Translations under genes and position numbers: made by a program
Shown here: positions 55,512 to 64,000 of the stretch, in pieces
Layout: each line of letters starts with the position of its first letter
Position numbering within the stretch: the stretch's first letter is position 1
The notes under the pieces: generated by a model
The model's input: the letters and a program-made list of their open reading frames with translations, nothing else
Told to the model about the DNA's origin: nothing
Database searches by the model: none
NCBI RefSeq assembly: GCF_005116455.1
Contig: NZ_SWBP01000007.1
Span: forward strand, 62,001-126,000
Direction of reading: 5' to 3'
Source: Pedobacter cryophilus
GTDB lineage: Bacteria > Bacteroidota > Bacteroidia > Sphingobacteriales > Sphingobacteriaceae
DNA length: 64,000 nt

Positions 55512-56036
55512 TTATGATTTACTCGCTTTATCTTTTAAATCTGAGATCAATTGATCAACAGAATTGGTTGTTAAATTCTCGTAGAAAGTATATTCTGGTC
55601 CAATTTGCAGAACTGGTGCGAAACCGCAAGCGGCTAAACATTCTACTCCTCTATAACTAAACAAACCATCGGCTGTAACTTCTCCTTCTTTTACCCCTAG
55701 TTTTTCACCAATGTAATCTATAATCTTTTCGGCACCAACTAAACAACATGGTCCGGTACGGCAAACCTCTAAAACAAATTTACCTTGTGGCCTAAGAAAG
55801 TACATGCTGTAAAAAGAAGCCACTTCATAAACTTCAATAGGGGCAATATTTAAGTAAGCTGCCACTTTATCCATTGCAACAGAGCTTAACCAACCATTTA
55901 CTGCTTGCACCTCATGTAAAATAGGAAGCAAAGCCGATTTTTCTTTCCCTTCTGGATAACGGCTAACAATTTCCGCAAACTTATTTACCAGTTCAGTAGA
56001 AAATTCTACTGATTGTGTTTCTTCCACTTTAAGCAT
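55512..56036 (-). CDS. nuoE: NADH-quinone oxidoreductase subunit E
   Basis: 174 residues. A thioredoxin-like [2Fe-2S] protein with ligands in CRTGPCCLVGA and CLAACGFAPVLQ, carrying cluster N1a next to the FMN of NuoF. The start overlaps nuoD by 8 bases. Confidence 0.97.
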   Translation of the reverse strand: MLKVEETQSVEFSTELVNKFAEIVSRYPEGKEKSALLPILHEVQAVNGWLSSVAMDKVAAYLNIAPIEVYEVASFYSMYFLRPQGKFVLEVCRTGPCCLVGAEKIIDYIGEKLGVKEGEVTADGLFSYRGVECLAACGFAPVLQIGPEYTFYENLTTNSVDQLISDLKDKASKS

Positions 56037-57264
56037 CTAATTCTCCTGCTATAACGTTCAAACTCGACATATTGATGATGGCATCAGACAACAACATTCC
56101 ACGACTCATTGGCGCATACATCTGATAATTGATAAAACTTGGTCGGCGGAAATGTAAACGGTAAGGTGTTCTGCCACCATCGTTAATTAAATAAAAACCT
56201 AATTCGCCATTTCCACCTTCAACAGCATGGTAAACTTCTGTTTTTGGGGTATCCACTTCGCCCATCACAATTTTAAAGTGATATATTAACGCTTCCATAT
56301 TGTTATACACTTGCTCTTTTGGAGGTAAGTAAAACTCGGGAACATTGGCATGGAAAATTCCTTTTGGCTCTTTCTTTATTTTCTCCATGGCTTGCTCAAT
56401 AATTCTTAAGCTTTGCCACATTTCTTCGTTTCTTAAAATGAAACGATCATAAACATCTCCTTTTGTTCCTACGGGAATTTCAAAATCAAAATCTTGGTAA
56501 GAAGAATAAGGTTCGTTTACACGAACATCATAATCTACACCGGTAGCTCTTAAAATTGGACCGCTCCAGCTATAATTTAATGCAGTTTCTGGATCAACCG
56601 CTCCAACACCTGAGGTACGTTCTATAAATATTCTATTCCTGTTAAAAAGTTGTTCAAATTCTTTTAAAATAGGAGGAAATTTTACTAAAAACTTTTCAAT
56701 CTTAGCAAAAGCAATGTCGTTAAAGTCTCTTTCAAAACCGCCAATTCTACCAATATTGGTGGTTAATCTTGCTCCACATATTTCTTCAAATATTTCATAA
56801 ATATGTTCTCTTTCTTCCATTAAATAAAGGAAACCAGAGAATGCGCCTGTATCAACACCTAAAATTCCGTTACAAATTAAATGATCGGTAATTCTACTTA
56901 ATTCCATCACAATCACACGCAAATAATCTACTCTTTTGGGCATTTCAATACCTAGGAGTTTTTCAACTGTCATGTGCCAACCCATGTTATTGATTGGAGA
57001 CGAACAGTAATTCATTCTGTCTGTTAATGTGGTAATTTGGTAAAAAGGTCTATGTTCTGCTATTTTTTCAAAAGCTCTGTGAATATAACCTATGGTAGAA
57101 ACTCCGCTTACAATGCGCTCACCATCCATTTGTAACACATTTTGAAAAACGCCGTGTGTTGCAGGATGTGTTGGGCCAAGGTTTAAAGTAGAAAAATCTC
57201 CTTGCGGATCATTATCTGTATAAACCGGACGGTTTGGAGTGATTTCTGTGATAAAATTGCTCAT
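56029..57264 (-). CDS. nuoD: NADH-quinone oxidoreductase subunit D
   Basis: 411 residues, the 49-kDa homologue. Cues: LNLGPTHPATHGVFQNVLQM (about 27-46, quinone-site His), GYIHRAFEKIAEHRPFYQIT, GAFSGFLYLMEEREHIYEIF and the final INMSSLNVIAGELDA. With NuoB it forms the quinone reduction site. NuoC and NuoD are separate genes here, not fused as in E. coli. Confidence 0.98.
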   Translation of the reverse strand: MSNFITEITPNRPVYTDNDPQGDFSTLNLGPTHPATHGVFQNVLQMDGERIVSGVSTIGYIHRAFEKIAEHRPFYQITTLTDRMNYCSSPINNMGWHMTVEKLLGIEMPKRVDYLRVIVMELSRITDHLICNGILGVDTGAFSGFLYLMEEREHIYEIFEEICGARLTTNIGRIGGFERDFNDIAFAKIEKFLVKFPPILKEFEQLFNRNRIFIERTSGVGAVDPETALNYSWSGPILRATGVDYDVRVNEPYSSYQDFDFEIPVGTKGDVYDRFILRNEEMWQSLRIIEQAMEKIKKEPKGIFHANVPEFYLPPKEQVYNNMEALIYHFKIVMGEVDTPKTEVYHAVEGGNGELGFYLINDGGRTPYRLHFRRPSFINYQMYAPMSRGMLLSDAIINMSSLNVIAGELDA

Positions 57265-57273
57265 TTAAGTTAC

Positions 57274-57777
57274 TTAACGTCCAAAGAAAAAATCTTTTTT
57301 ATCTACTCTGTTTGGATCTTCTAAAGCGTATTCTCTTCTCATTGGGAAAACAGTCATATCATCAACATTTAAGATTCTTCTTAAATCTGGGTGACCTGTA
57401 AATTGTATTCCAAAAAAATCAAATGTTTCTCTTTCCATCCAGTTTGCACCTTCCCATAAAGTAGTTGCTGTAGGAATGGTTGGGTTAGAAACTGGCATAA
57501 ACACTTTGATTCTAATTCTTACATTATTGGTTAAGCTGTGCAAATGATAAACTACGCACAAAGCTTTTTCCAATTCTGGATAGTGAACCGCAGTAATATC
57601 TGTTAAATAATTAAAGCTTAGTTCTTTATCGTTTTTTAAATACGTTAATAACGAATTAATAGTACCTGTAGAAGTTTCTAAGGTTAATAAACCAAAAGGC
57701 TCTGTTGGAGCAGTAAACTGACCATCAAATTGAGCGGTTAATTGATCTATAATATGTTGATTAGATATCTTACCCAT
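57274..57777 (-). CDS. nuoC: NADH-quinone oxidoreductase subunit C
   Basis: 167 residues, the 30-kDa homologue. The signature WMERETFDFFGIQFTGHPDL followed by RRILNVDD is clear. The stop is 9 bases before nuoD and the start overlaps the nuoB stop by one base. Confidence 0.97.
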   Translation of the reverse strand: MGKISNQHIIDQLTAQFDGQFTAPTEPFGLLTLETSTGTINSLLTYLKNDKELSFNYLTDITAVHYPELEKALCVVYHLHSLTNNVRIRIKVFMPVSNPTIPTATTLWEGANWMERETFDFFGIQFTGHPDLRRILNVDDMTVFPMRREYALEDPNRVDKKDFFFGR

Positions 57778-58319
57778 TACTGGATTCCGTATTTAGCTAA
57801 TAATTCTGAATATTCTGGCGAATCTCTTCTTCTTAAAGATTCATTTCTAACCAAATCTTGGATTTTATTGAATCCATTGATGATGGCTTCTGGTCTTGGA
57901 GGGCAACCTGGAACGTAAACATCTACAGGTATAATTTCATCTATTCCTTGTAAAACAGAATAAGTATCAAAAATACCTCCACTTGATGCGCAAGCACCAA
58001 CAGCAATTACCCAACGTGGTTCGGCCATTTGAATATAAACTTGTTTTAAAACAGGTGCCATTTTTTTAGCGATGGTTCCCATCACCATTAGTAAATCTGC
58101 CTGACGAGGAGAAAAAGAAGGACGTTCTGCACCAAAGCGAGAAAAATCATAATGAGAGCCCATAGTCGCCATAAACTCTATTCCGCAACAAGAAGTTGCA
58201 AAGGGTAATGGCCACAGAGAATTGGCTCTTGCCATCCCTATCACTTTATCTAAGGAGGTAGCAAAAAAACCTGCTCCTTCTACTCCTGCTGGAGCTTCGA
58301 CTAAATTAATATCACTCAT
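57777..58319 (-). CDS. nuoB: NADH-quinone oxidoreductase subunit B
   Basis: 180 residues from the ATG at 58319; a longer frame from 58379 adds 20 residues unlike the family. Ligands of cluster N2 are in ATSCCGIEFMATMG, GACASSGG and PGCPPRPEAII. It hands electrons to quinone together with NuoD. Confidence 0.97.
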   Translation of the reverse strand: MSDINLVEAPAGVEGAGFFATSLDKVIGMARANSLWPLPFATSCCGIEFMATMGSHYDFSRFGAERPSFSPRQADLLMVMGTIAKKMAPVLKQVYIQMAEPRWVIAVGACASSGGIFDTYSVLQGIDEIIPVDVYVPGCPPRPEAIINGFNKIQDLVRNESLRRRDSPEYSELLAKYGIQ

Positions 58320-58437
58320 AATTCTCTTATCCTCTTTGATAAAACTAAAAAGGCTCGCTGATGTTTCAACAAGCCCCAAATTTATTAAGATTTCATCTTA
58401 AACAATGTTGATGATTCTTATTTAGAATAATTCTACT

Positions 58438-58812
58438 TTAATCCCAATCTAAAGCCTTCTTTTTTACAATGTATATGAAGCCCAAAAGAAGGGTTCCCAT
58501 AAAAATAAACATTTCAATTAAGCCATTTAAGCCAAATTCACGAAAATTTACAGCCCAAGGGTACATAAATATTACTTCCACATCAAACAGCACAAATACA
58601 ATTGCTACCACAAAATACTTGATAGAAAAGGGCTGACGAGCATTTCCAATAACTTCAATTCCTGATTCGAAAGCGGTTAATTTGACATCGGTAGTTTTTC
58701 TTTTTGGCCCAATCATGTGGGTTAAAATCATGGTGAAAGCCACAAAACCAAATGCTACAACTAACTGAATAATAATGGGTAAATAATTTATAGGGGCACT
58801 TATTTTTTCCAT
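58438..58812 (-). CDS. nuoA: NADH-quinone oxidoreductase subunit A
   Basis: 124 residues from the ATG at 58812; the longest frame starts with a TTG inside the promoter. Three membrane helices, with FESGIEVIGNARQPFSIKYF and VALIFVLFDVE-like VAIVFVLFDVEVIFMYPWAV. First gene of the nuo operon. Confidence 0.96.
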   Translation of the reverse strand: MEKISAPINYLPIIIQLVVAFGFVAFTMILTHMIGPKRKTTDVKLTAFESGIEVIGNARQPFSIKYFVVAIVFVLFDVEVIFMYPWAVNFREFGLNGLIEMFIFMGTLLLGFIYIVKKKALDWD

Positions 58813-58830
58813 TCCAAATGCTTTAGGGCG

Positions 58831-58838
58831 CAAATATA
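58831..58838 (-). promoter_or_regulatory. -7 element of the nuo operon promoter
   Basis: Minus-strand TATATTTG, a full TAnnTTTG match, 18 bases before the nuoA ATG. A TTTT, not TTG, lies at the -33 distance. Confidence 0.6.
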
Positions 58839-58916
58839 GTGTAAAGCATACAATATGAAAATTAAATTAAGCTTTTTGATGATAATGTTTGATTTTTTTG
58901 TTCGAGCACTTGTATC

Positions 58917-59010
58917 GCGTTATTGGATTGAAGCGATATCCTTTTTGGCTTTTTGGCCAAAAAGATTTAGCGTAAAGCCAGACCCTTGCGCAGCTTGGGG
59001 AACGCCCAAA
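58917..59010 (-). repeat. Interspersed intergenic repeat, copy D (inverted)
   Basis: Begins GCGTTATTGGATTGAAGCGA TATCC, contains a hairpin TTTTTGGC TTTTTGGCCAAAAAG and TAGCGTAAAGCCAGACCC, and ends GGGGAACGCCCAAA. In reverse it lines up with copy C across most of its length. Confidence 0.7.
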
Positions 59011-59012
59011 AA

Positions 59013-62000
59013 TTATCTTTTTAAAATTAAATATCCTTTATTGAGCTTCCTTGCGTTGTTTTGAGTGGTGTAAATAATATAATAATACACGCCATCTACC
59101 AATTCTTTGTTAGCATTTGTTAGGATCCCCACGTTGGCAAAACCGCCAAATGCTTTATCATCATTATTATAACCTTTAACTCTATAAACCTCATTCCCCC
59201 AACGGTTAAAAATTAGCACTTCATTGTCTAGATATTTACTAATGTTGTAAATAATAAAACGCTCGTTACCTTGTCCGTCTTGGTTTGGAGAAACCAATGG
59301 ATCAGGATTGATATCTGGGTTTTCATCTGGCGTGGTAGGTTTAATTACAGGATAAACGTCTGTAATAGCAATTGTAGACCCTGTCCCTATTAAAACAAAA
59401 GTTGAAGATGTTGTGGTAATACTTGCTTCTACTTGTTCGCCTGGATCTTGCAGGGCATCATTAATAGCATTAATAGTAAATTCTTGTGAGGTTTTGGTTT
59501 GACCAGCAGGAATTAAAATAGAGATATAATTGCCAGTTATAGTATAGTCTAAATTAGGCGTTGCAGTGCCATTAAATGCTAAAGTAATGGTCACATCTTC
59601 TAATATTGATTGGGTTAAAGTGGCAGTAATGCTAATTTTTTCTCCTTCTTTAATTACCCCGGTTGATGGTGTTAGATTTACAGTAACAATTGGCTGAACC
59701 AAAATAGTAACGGTGGAATTATCACATAAACCTAATGGATCACAGGCTTGGTAAGTAAAGGAATCTATGCCCTTAAAGCTTGGGTTTGGTTGATAAACAA
59801 ATGTACCATTGGTATTAAAAATAAGCGTTCCATTTGCTGGCTGAGTAAGTGCTGAAAATTGTAATGGATCAGCATCTGGATCTGTATCATTATCGGTCAC
59901 TTTTTGACTGACAGGTTTATTAATTTCTGTTTTAAACCTATCGTCTTCGGCAATTGGTGGGTCATTTACCGGAGATACCGTTATAGTTACAGTAGCCTGA
60001 TCACAAGCACCAGAAGGATCACAAACCTGATAGATAAAAGTAATGATTCCACTAAAATTTGCAGGTGGTATATATCTAAAAGTACCATCTGAATTGAAAG
60101 TTAAAGCGCCTTGTACTGGTGCGTTCACTAAAGAATAAATTAAAGGATCAGCATCTGGATCTGAATCATTTGCTATAACAGAACCGTTTACAGGAATATC
60201 TTCTGATGTTATAAAATTATCATCATTAGCTACCGGAGGATCGTTTACAGCAAGTACATCTATAAAAACGGTTGCAAAGTTTGACATGAGGTCGCCATCA
60301 GAAACTTTATAAACAAATTTTTCTGTACCATAGAAATTTTTCTTTGGGGTGTAAGTAAACGAGCCTTCGTTGTTTAAGGTTACAGATCCATTCATGGTAT
60401 TAAAAGCAATATTATTTCCGCTGGTTGTGCCTTGTATGGCTCCAGGGTCTTTCACGGTATTCAATGAAATTTTAATTATATCCTGATCTGGATCATTATC
60501 ATTAACAATTACCCCGGGTGTATTAATTGTGATAGGAGTATCCTCCATAGTTGAATAACGATCATTATCTGCTGTTGGGGCACAATTTCCTTCTAATACT
60601 ACTCCATAAAGCAAAATAGAACAGTTATTTGCATCCACAATTCTTACGGTATGTCGACCTGCTTTTTGGTTATTTGCAAAAGTTCTAATTCCACCGTTTG
60701 CATCATCCCATGAAATGGAATAGGGTTTAGTCCCGCCTGAAATTACCGCTTCTATAGCACCATCAGATATGAATTTACATGAAGTATTGGTAATGTTTAA
60801 AGTAGCTGCAAGTGGCGCTGGCTGTGTGATGCTTATTGTTTTTTGAAGCGTACAACCATAAGCATCTACTGCTTTGTAGGTATAATTACCGGCAGCTAAA
60901 TTGTTAATTTGTGGACCAGAAGCTCCATTTACCCATGTTACTGTATAAGGCGCTTTGCCTCCGCTTAAATTAAGACTAATGCTACCTGAATTATCATTAA
61001 AGCATTTTACATTTTGTACTGTTTCTACAATTACAAAAGGTTGCATTGGAGTAATGCTTACGCTGATATTTTGTGTACAGTTATTTTTATCTGTTACCGT
61101 TAATAGATAATTACCCGAACCTAAATTGTTAAGATCCTGAGTGGTTTGTCCGTTATTCCACAAATAAGTGTAAGGAGCAGTTCCGCCAGTTACGGTCACA
61201 TCTATTTTCGCAATTTTATCGCCAAAGCAAACATTGTTAATATGAGTTTCGCTTAATGTTAAAGGGGCGTTAGGCTGAATAATCTGAATTTGTTTAATGG
61301 CGGTACAACCATTTTTATCAGTTACTTTTACTTGATAAGTTCCTGCCGAAAGATTAACTAAGTTTTGTAATGTACCCCCATTTACCCAAGAATAAGTATA
61401 AGGTGCAGTGCCTCCCAAGGCATTGATAGAAATACTTCCGGTTTGCTCACCAAAGCAGTTTATATTTTGATGAGTTTCTGAGATAGTAAGAGGAGCAGCT
61501 GGTTGATTAACCTGGATTTGTTTACCGATGGTGCAGCCTTTTGCATCAGTGATGACTACTGAATAAATACCCGCTTTTAATCCTGATAAATCTTTAGATA
61601 CTGCGTTATTATTCCACAGGAAAGTATAAGGAGCTGTACCTCCATTTACTGTTAAAACTATAGATCCGGCAGCTTCTCCAAAACAAGTAATATCTTGATG
61701 AACTTCTGTTAGTTGCAAAGGCGCCAAGGGTTGCTCAACTACAACCGTAATTACTGATACACAATTGTTAGCGTCTGTAACCGATAAAGTGTAATTCCCA
61801 ACAGCCAAAGCACTTAAATCTTTTGTGGTAGCACCATTACTCCATGAATAAACGTAAGGACTTTTTCCACCGCTTACGCTGATATTAATAGTTCCATTTG
61901 CACCACCAAAACAGCTCACATTTGTATGAATTTCAGTGATGCTTAACGGTGCTGTCGGTTGAGTAATAGTAATCGTTTCTGAAATGACACATCCGTTGGC

Positions 62001-64000
62001 ATCGGTGATGTTTACGGTATAAGTTCCGGCTATGAGGTTAGTTAAATCTTCAGTTGTTGAGCCGTTACTCCAGCTATAAGTGTATGGCAATGTTCCGCCA
62101 GTTACGCTGATGTTGATATTTCCTGTCGCCTCTCCAAAGCAGTTAACATTGGTTTGAGTTTCTGTAATACTTAATGGTGCTATCGGTTGAGTGATAATGA
62201 TCATTTTTGAAACAGTACATCCGTTGGCATCTGTGATATTTACGGTGTAAGTTCCTGCTATTAAGTTGTTGATGTCTTCAGTTGTTGAGCCATTACTCCA
62301 GCTATAAGTGTATGGCGATGTTCCGCCAGCTACGCTGATATTGATATTTCCTGTCGCTTCGCCAAAGCATTTAACATTAGTTTGGGTTTCAGTGATACTT
62401 AATGGTGCAGATGGCTGAGTGATAATGATCGTTTTTGAAACAGTACATCCATTTGCATCCGTAATGTTTATAGTATAAGTTCCTGAAGTGAGATTAGTTA
62501 AATCTTCCGTTGTTGAGCCATTATTCCAGTTGTAAGTGTAGGGTGCTGTTCCACCAGTTACACTGATATTGATATTTCCTATCGCTTCTCCAAAGCAGTT
62601 AACATTTGTTTGGGTTTCTGTAATACTTAATGCTGCAGTCGGTTGAGTGATGGTTATCGTTTTTGAAACGGCACATCCGTTAGCATCTGTGATATTGACG
62701 GTGTAAGTTCCTGCTATTAAGTTGTTGATGTCTTCAGTTGTTAAGCCATTGCTCCAGTTGTAAGTGTATGGTGCAGTTCCACCAGTTACACTGATGTTGA
62801 TATTTCCTGTGGATTCGCCAAAGCATTTTAACTCTTCATGTGTTTCAGTAATGCTTAACGGTGCTGTCGGTTGTGTAATTGTTATCGTTTTTGAAACGGT
62901 ACATCTATTTGCATCCGTAATATTGACGGTGTAAGTTCCTGCTAATAAGTTGTTGATGTCTTCTGTTGTTGAACCGTTACTCCAGCTATAAGTGTATGGC
63001 AATGTTCCGCCAGTTACACTGATATTGATATTTCCTGTGGATTCGCCAAAGCATTTTACCTCTTCATGGGTTTCAGTGATGCTTAATGGTGCTGTCGGTT
63101 GAGTGATGGTTACCGTTTTTGAAACGGCACATCCGTTAGCATCCGTAATGTTTATAGTATAAGTTCCGGCTATTAAGTTGTTGATGTCTTTACTTGTTGA
63201 GCCGTTGCTCCAGCTATAAGTGTATGGCGATGTTCCGCCAGCTACGCTGATGTTGATATTTCCTGTCGCTTCGCCAAAGCATTTAACATTAGTTTGGGTT
63301 TCGGCTACGGCCAAAACTGCTGGTTCTGCTATTGTTACTGTATTGGTTCTGGTAAAACAATCATCTGTTACTGTAAGCGTGTAGGTATCTGCCGGTAAAT
63401 TATTTACGGTTACTGTGGTTCCAACTTCTACGTTTGCACTGTTTTTCCAGCTGTAAGTTAAGACTCCAACTGCATTATTGACCGTTCCCGCAGTTACGCT
63501 TCCGGTTGAAGTGGCGTTACAAGTGGCATCGGTTTTTGTGGATGTGGCTAAAGTTAAGGCGGCTGGTTCTGATATTGTTACTGTATTGGTTCTGGTGAAA
63601 CAATTATCTATTACTGTAAGCGTATAGGTGTCTGCTGGTAGATTGTTTACGGTTGCTGTGGCACCGACTTCTACGTTTACACTGTTTTTCCAACTGTAAG
63701 TTAAGACTCCAACCGCATTGTTTATTGCTCCGGCAGTTACGCTTCCGGTTGAAGTAGCGTTACAAGTGGCATCGGTTTTTGTAGATGGCGCTAAAGTTAA
63801 GGCAGCTGGTTCTGCTATCGTTACGGTGTTGGTTCTGGTAAAACAATTATCTATTACTGTAAGCGTGTAGGTATCTGCTGGTAAATTGTTTACGTTGGCT
63901 GTGGTACCGACTTCTACGTTTGCACTATTTTTCCAACTGTAGGTTAAGACTCCAACTGCATTGTTTACTGCTCCCGCAGTTACGCTTCCAGTTGAAGTAG
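59013..64000 (-). CDS. Giant SprB-repeat surface protein, 5' end missing
   Basis: The frame is open from base 64000 to the stop at 59013 (over 1,660 residues); the N-terminus lies outside the window. The apparent start at 63314 is a TTG inside the repeat array. Order in the visible part: at least two and a half 80-residue repeats (TYSWKN, TYTLTVTD), about eleven SprB repeats (CFGEATGNINISV, PYTYSWSNGSTTEDINNL, TYTVNITDANGC), a degenerate one, three cadherin-like/Big_9-type domains (NDPPVANDDNF, NDSDPDADPL), a Calx-beta-like domain (ITATLTQSILEDVTITLAF) and a gliding-type (type B) C-terminal sorting domain (SPNQDGQGNERF, IFNRWGNEVYR, GVYYYIIYT). This is a type IX secretion substrate, probably an adhesin. 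Confidence 0.93.
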   Translation of the reverse strand, partial: TSTGSVTAGAVNNAVGVLTYSWKNSANVEVGTTANVNNLPADTYTLTVIDNCFTRTNTVTIAEPAALTLAPSTKTDATCNATSTGSVTAGAINNAVGVLTYSWKNSVNVEVGATATVNNLPADTYTLTVIDNCFTRTNTVTISEPAALTLATSTKTDATCNATSTGSVTAGTVNNAVGVLTYSWKNSANVEVGTTVTVNNLPADTYTLTVTDDCFTRTNTVTIAEPAVLAVAETQTNVKCFGEATGNINISVAGGTSPYTYSWSNGSTSKDINNLIAGTYTINITDANGCAVSKTVTITQPTAPLSITETHEEVKCFGESTGNINISVTGGTLPYTYSWSNGSTTEDINNLLAGTYTVNITDANRCTVSKTITITQPTAPLSITETHEELKCFGESTGNINISVTGGTAPYTYNWSNGLTTEDINNLIAGTYTVNITDANGCAVSKTITITQPTAALSITETQTNVNCFGEAIGNINISVTGGTAPYTYNWNNGSTTEDLTNLTSGTYTINITDANGCTVSKTIIITQPSAPLSITETQTNVKCFGEATGNINISVAGGTSPYTYSWSNGSTTEDINNLIAGTYTVNITDANGCTVSKMIIITQPIAPLSITETQTNVNCFGEATGNINISVTGGTLPYTYSWSNGSTTEDLTNLIAGTYTVNITDANGCVISETITITQPTAPLSITEIHTNVSCFGGANGTINISVSGGKSPYVYSWSNGATTKDLSALAVGNYTLSVTDANNCVSVITVVVEQPLAPLQLTEVHQDITCFGEAAGSIVLTVNGGTAPYTFLWNNNAVSKDLSGLKAGIYSVVITDAKGCTIGKQIQVNQPAAPLTISETHQNINCFGEQTGSISINALGGTAPYTYSWVNGGTLQNLVNLSAGTYQVKVTDKNGCTAIKQIQIIQPNAPLTLSETHINNVCFGDKIAKIDVTVTGGTAPYTYLWNNGQTTQDLNNLGSGNYLLTVTDKNNCTQNISVSITPMQPFVIVETVQNVKCFNDNSGSISLNLSGGKAPYTVTWVNGASGPQINNLAAGNYTYKAVDAYGCTLQKTISITQPAPLAATLNITNTSCKFISDGAIEAVISGGTKPYSISWDDANGGIRTFANNQKAGRHTVRIVDANNCSILLYGVVLEGNCAPTADNDRYSTMEDTPITINTPGVIVNDNDPDQDIIKISLNTVKDPGAIQGTTSGNNIAFNTMNGSVTLNNEGSFTYTPKKNFYGTEKFVYKVSDGDLMSNFATVFIDVLAVNDPPVANDDNFITSEDIPVNGSVIANDSDPDADPLIYSLVNAPVQGALTFNSDGTFRYIPPANFSGIITFIYQVCDPSGACDQATVTITVSPVNDPPIAEDDRFKTEINKPVSQKVTDNDTDPDADPLQFSALTQPANGTLIFNTNGTFVYQPNPSFKGIDSFTYQACDPLGLCDNSTVTILVQPIVTVNLTPSTGVIKEGEKISITATLTQSILEDVTITLAFNGTATPNLDYTITGNYISILIPAGQTKTSQEFTINAINDALQDPGEQVEASITTTSSTFVLIGTGSTIAITDVYPVIKPTTPDENPDINPDPLVSPNQDGQGNERFIIYNISKYLDNEVLIFNRWGNEVYRVKGYNNDDKAFGGFANVGILTNANKELVDGVYYYIIYTTQNNARKLNKGYLILKR
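61946..63314 (-). repeat. 228-bp tandem repeat array (SprB units)
   Basis: Six near-identical 228-base units, each coding a 76-residue SprB repeat, follow one another; units further left (to about 60780) are more diverged. High DNA identity suggests recent duplication or gene conversion. Confidence 0.85.
63315..64000 (-). repeat. 240-bp tandem repeat array, continues past window
   Basis: Units with a 240-base period (starts near 63325, 63565 and 63805; GTTACTGTATTGGTTCTGGT) code an 80-residue Ig-like repeat different from the SprB units. The frame is unbroken. Confidence 0.85.

Noticed and set aside
61946-64000. CRISPR or satellite array
   Set aside because: The periodic sequence is an open reading frame coding SprB and Ig-like repeats.

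Overview
The window looks like a chromosome segment of a low-G+C member of the Bacteroidota, most likely Sphingobacteriaceae (Pedobacter-like). Supporting signs are a SusC/SusD pair, SprB repeats with a gliding-type C-terminal sorting domain, a compact nuo operon with a short NuoG, RteC-like and Bacteroidetes-type integrase genes, and promoters of the Bacteroidetes form (TTG, 19-21 bases, TAnnTTTG). Genus-level placement is inference.

Bases 1-14640 are accessory. A leftward block (1-6580) holds a truncated HTH gene, a zinc-ribbon protein, an excisionase-like HTH protein and a tyrosine recombinase. Upstream of the recombinase lies a tightly overlapping trio: a ParB-fold protein, a TET/JBP-like 2OG-Fe(II) dioxygenase and a terminase-small-subunit-like HTH protein; an RteC-like gene follows. 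A large nested inverted repeat (6714-6827) precedes two genes for a secreted protein and an OB-fold protein. Bases 8403-11841 carry a leftward operon: XRE regulator, ImmA/IrrE peptidase, a 100-residue protein, an HExxH metalloprotease and a dCTP-deaminase-like protein. Divergent from it, 12240-14550 carries a bacterial ubiquitin-like conjugation operon: multiubiquitin protein, DUF6791-like protein, ThiF/E1 and DUF6527-like protein. The two operons share an intergenic region with back-to-back consensus promoters and two long palindromes, one lying exactly between the -33 and -7 elements of the rightward promoter. I regard this paired module as the most interesting system in the window; the ParB/dioxygenase trio is second.

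Two tRNA genes (Glu and initiator Met, 14843-15022) separate this region from core genome. The core part carries era, der, a C-terminal processing protease, a TonB receptor, murQ, aat, a beta-lactamase-fold hydrolase, two M16 peptidases, pgi, envelope proteins, glutaminyl cyclase, a Rieske lipoprotein, yraN, dnaG and a SusCD pair. Next comes a leftward cluster with a biotin carrier protein, DUF4159 protein, rsmE, a CNNM/CorC protein, ppa and dedA, and then the complete nuoA-N operon (45566-58812, leftward).

The right edge (59013-64000) is the 3' part of a giant, highly repetitive secreted adhesin-like gene that runs off the window. A family of about 100-base intergenic repeats occurs four times in the core part (16245, 17781, 53941, 58917) and was not seen in the accessory part.
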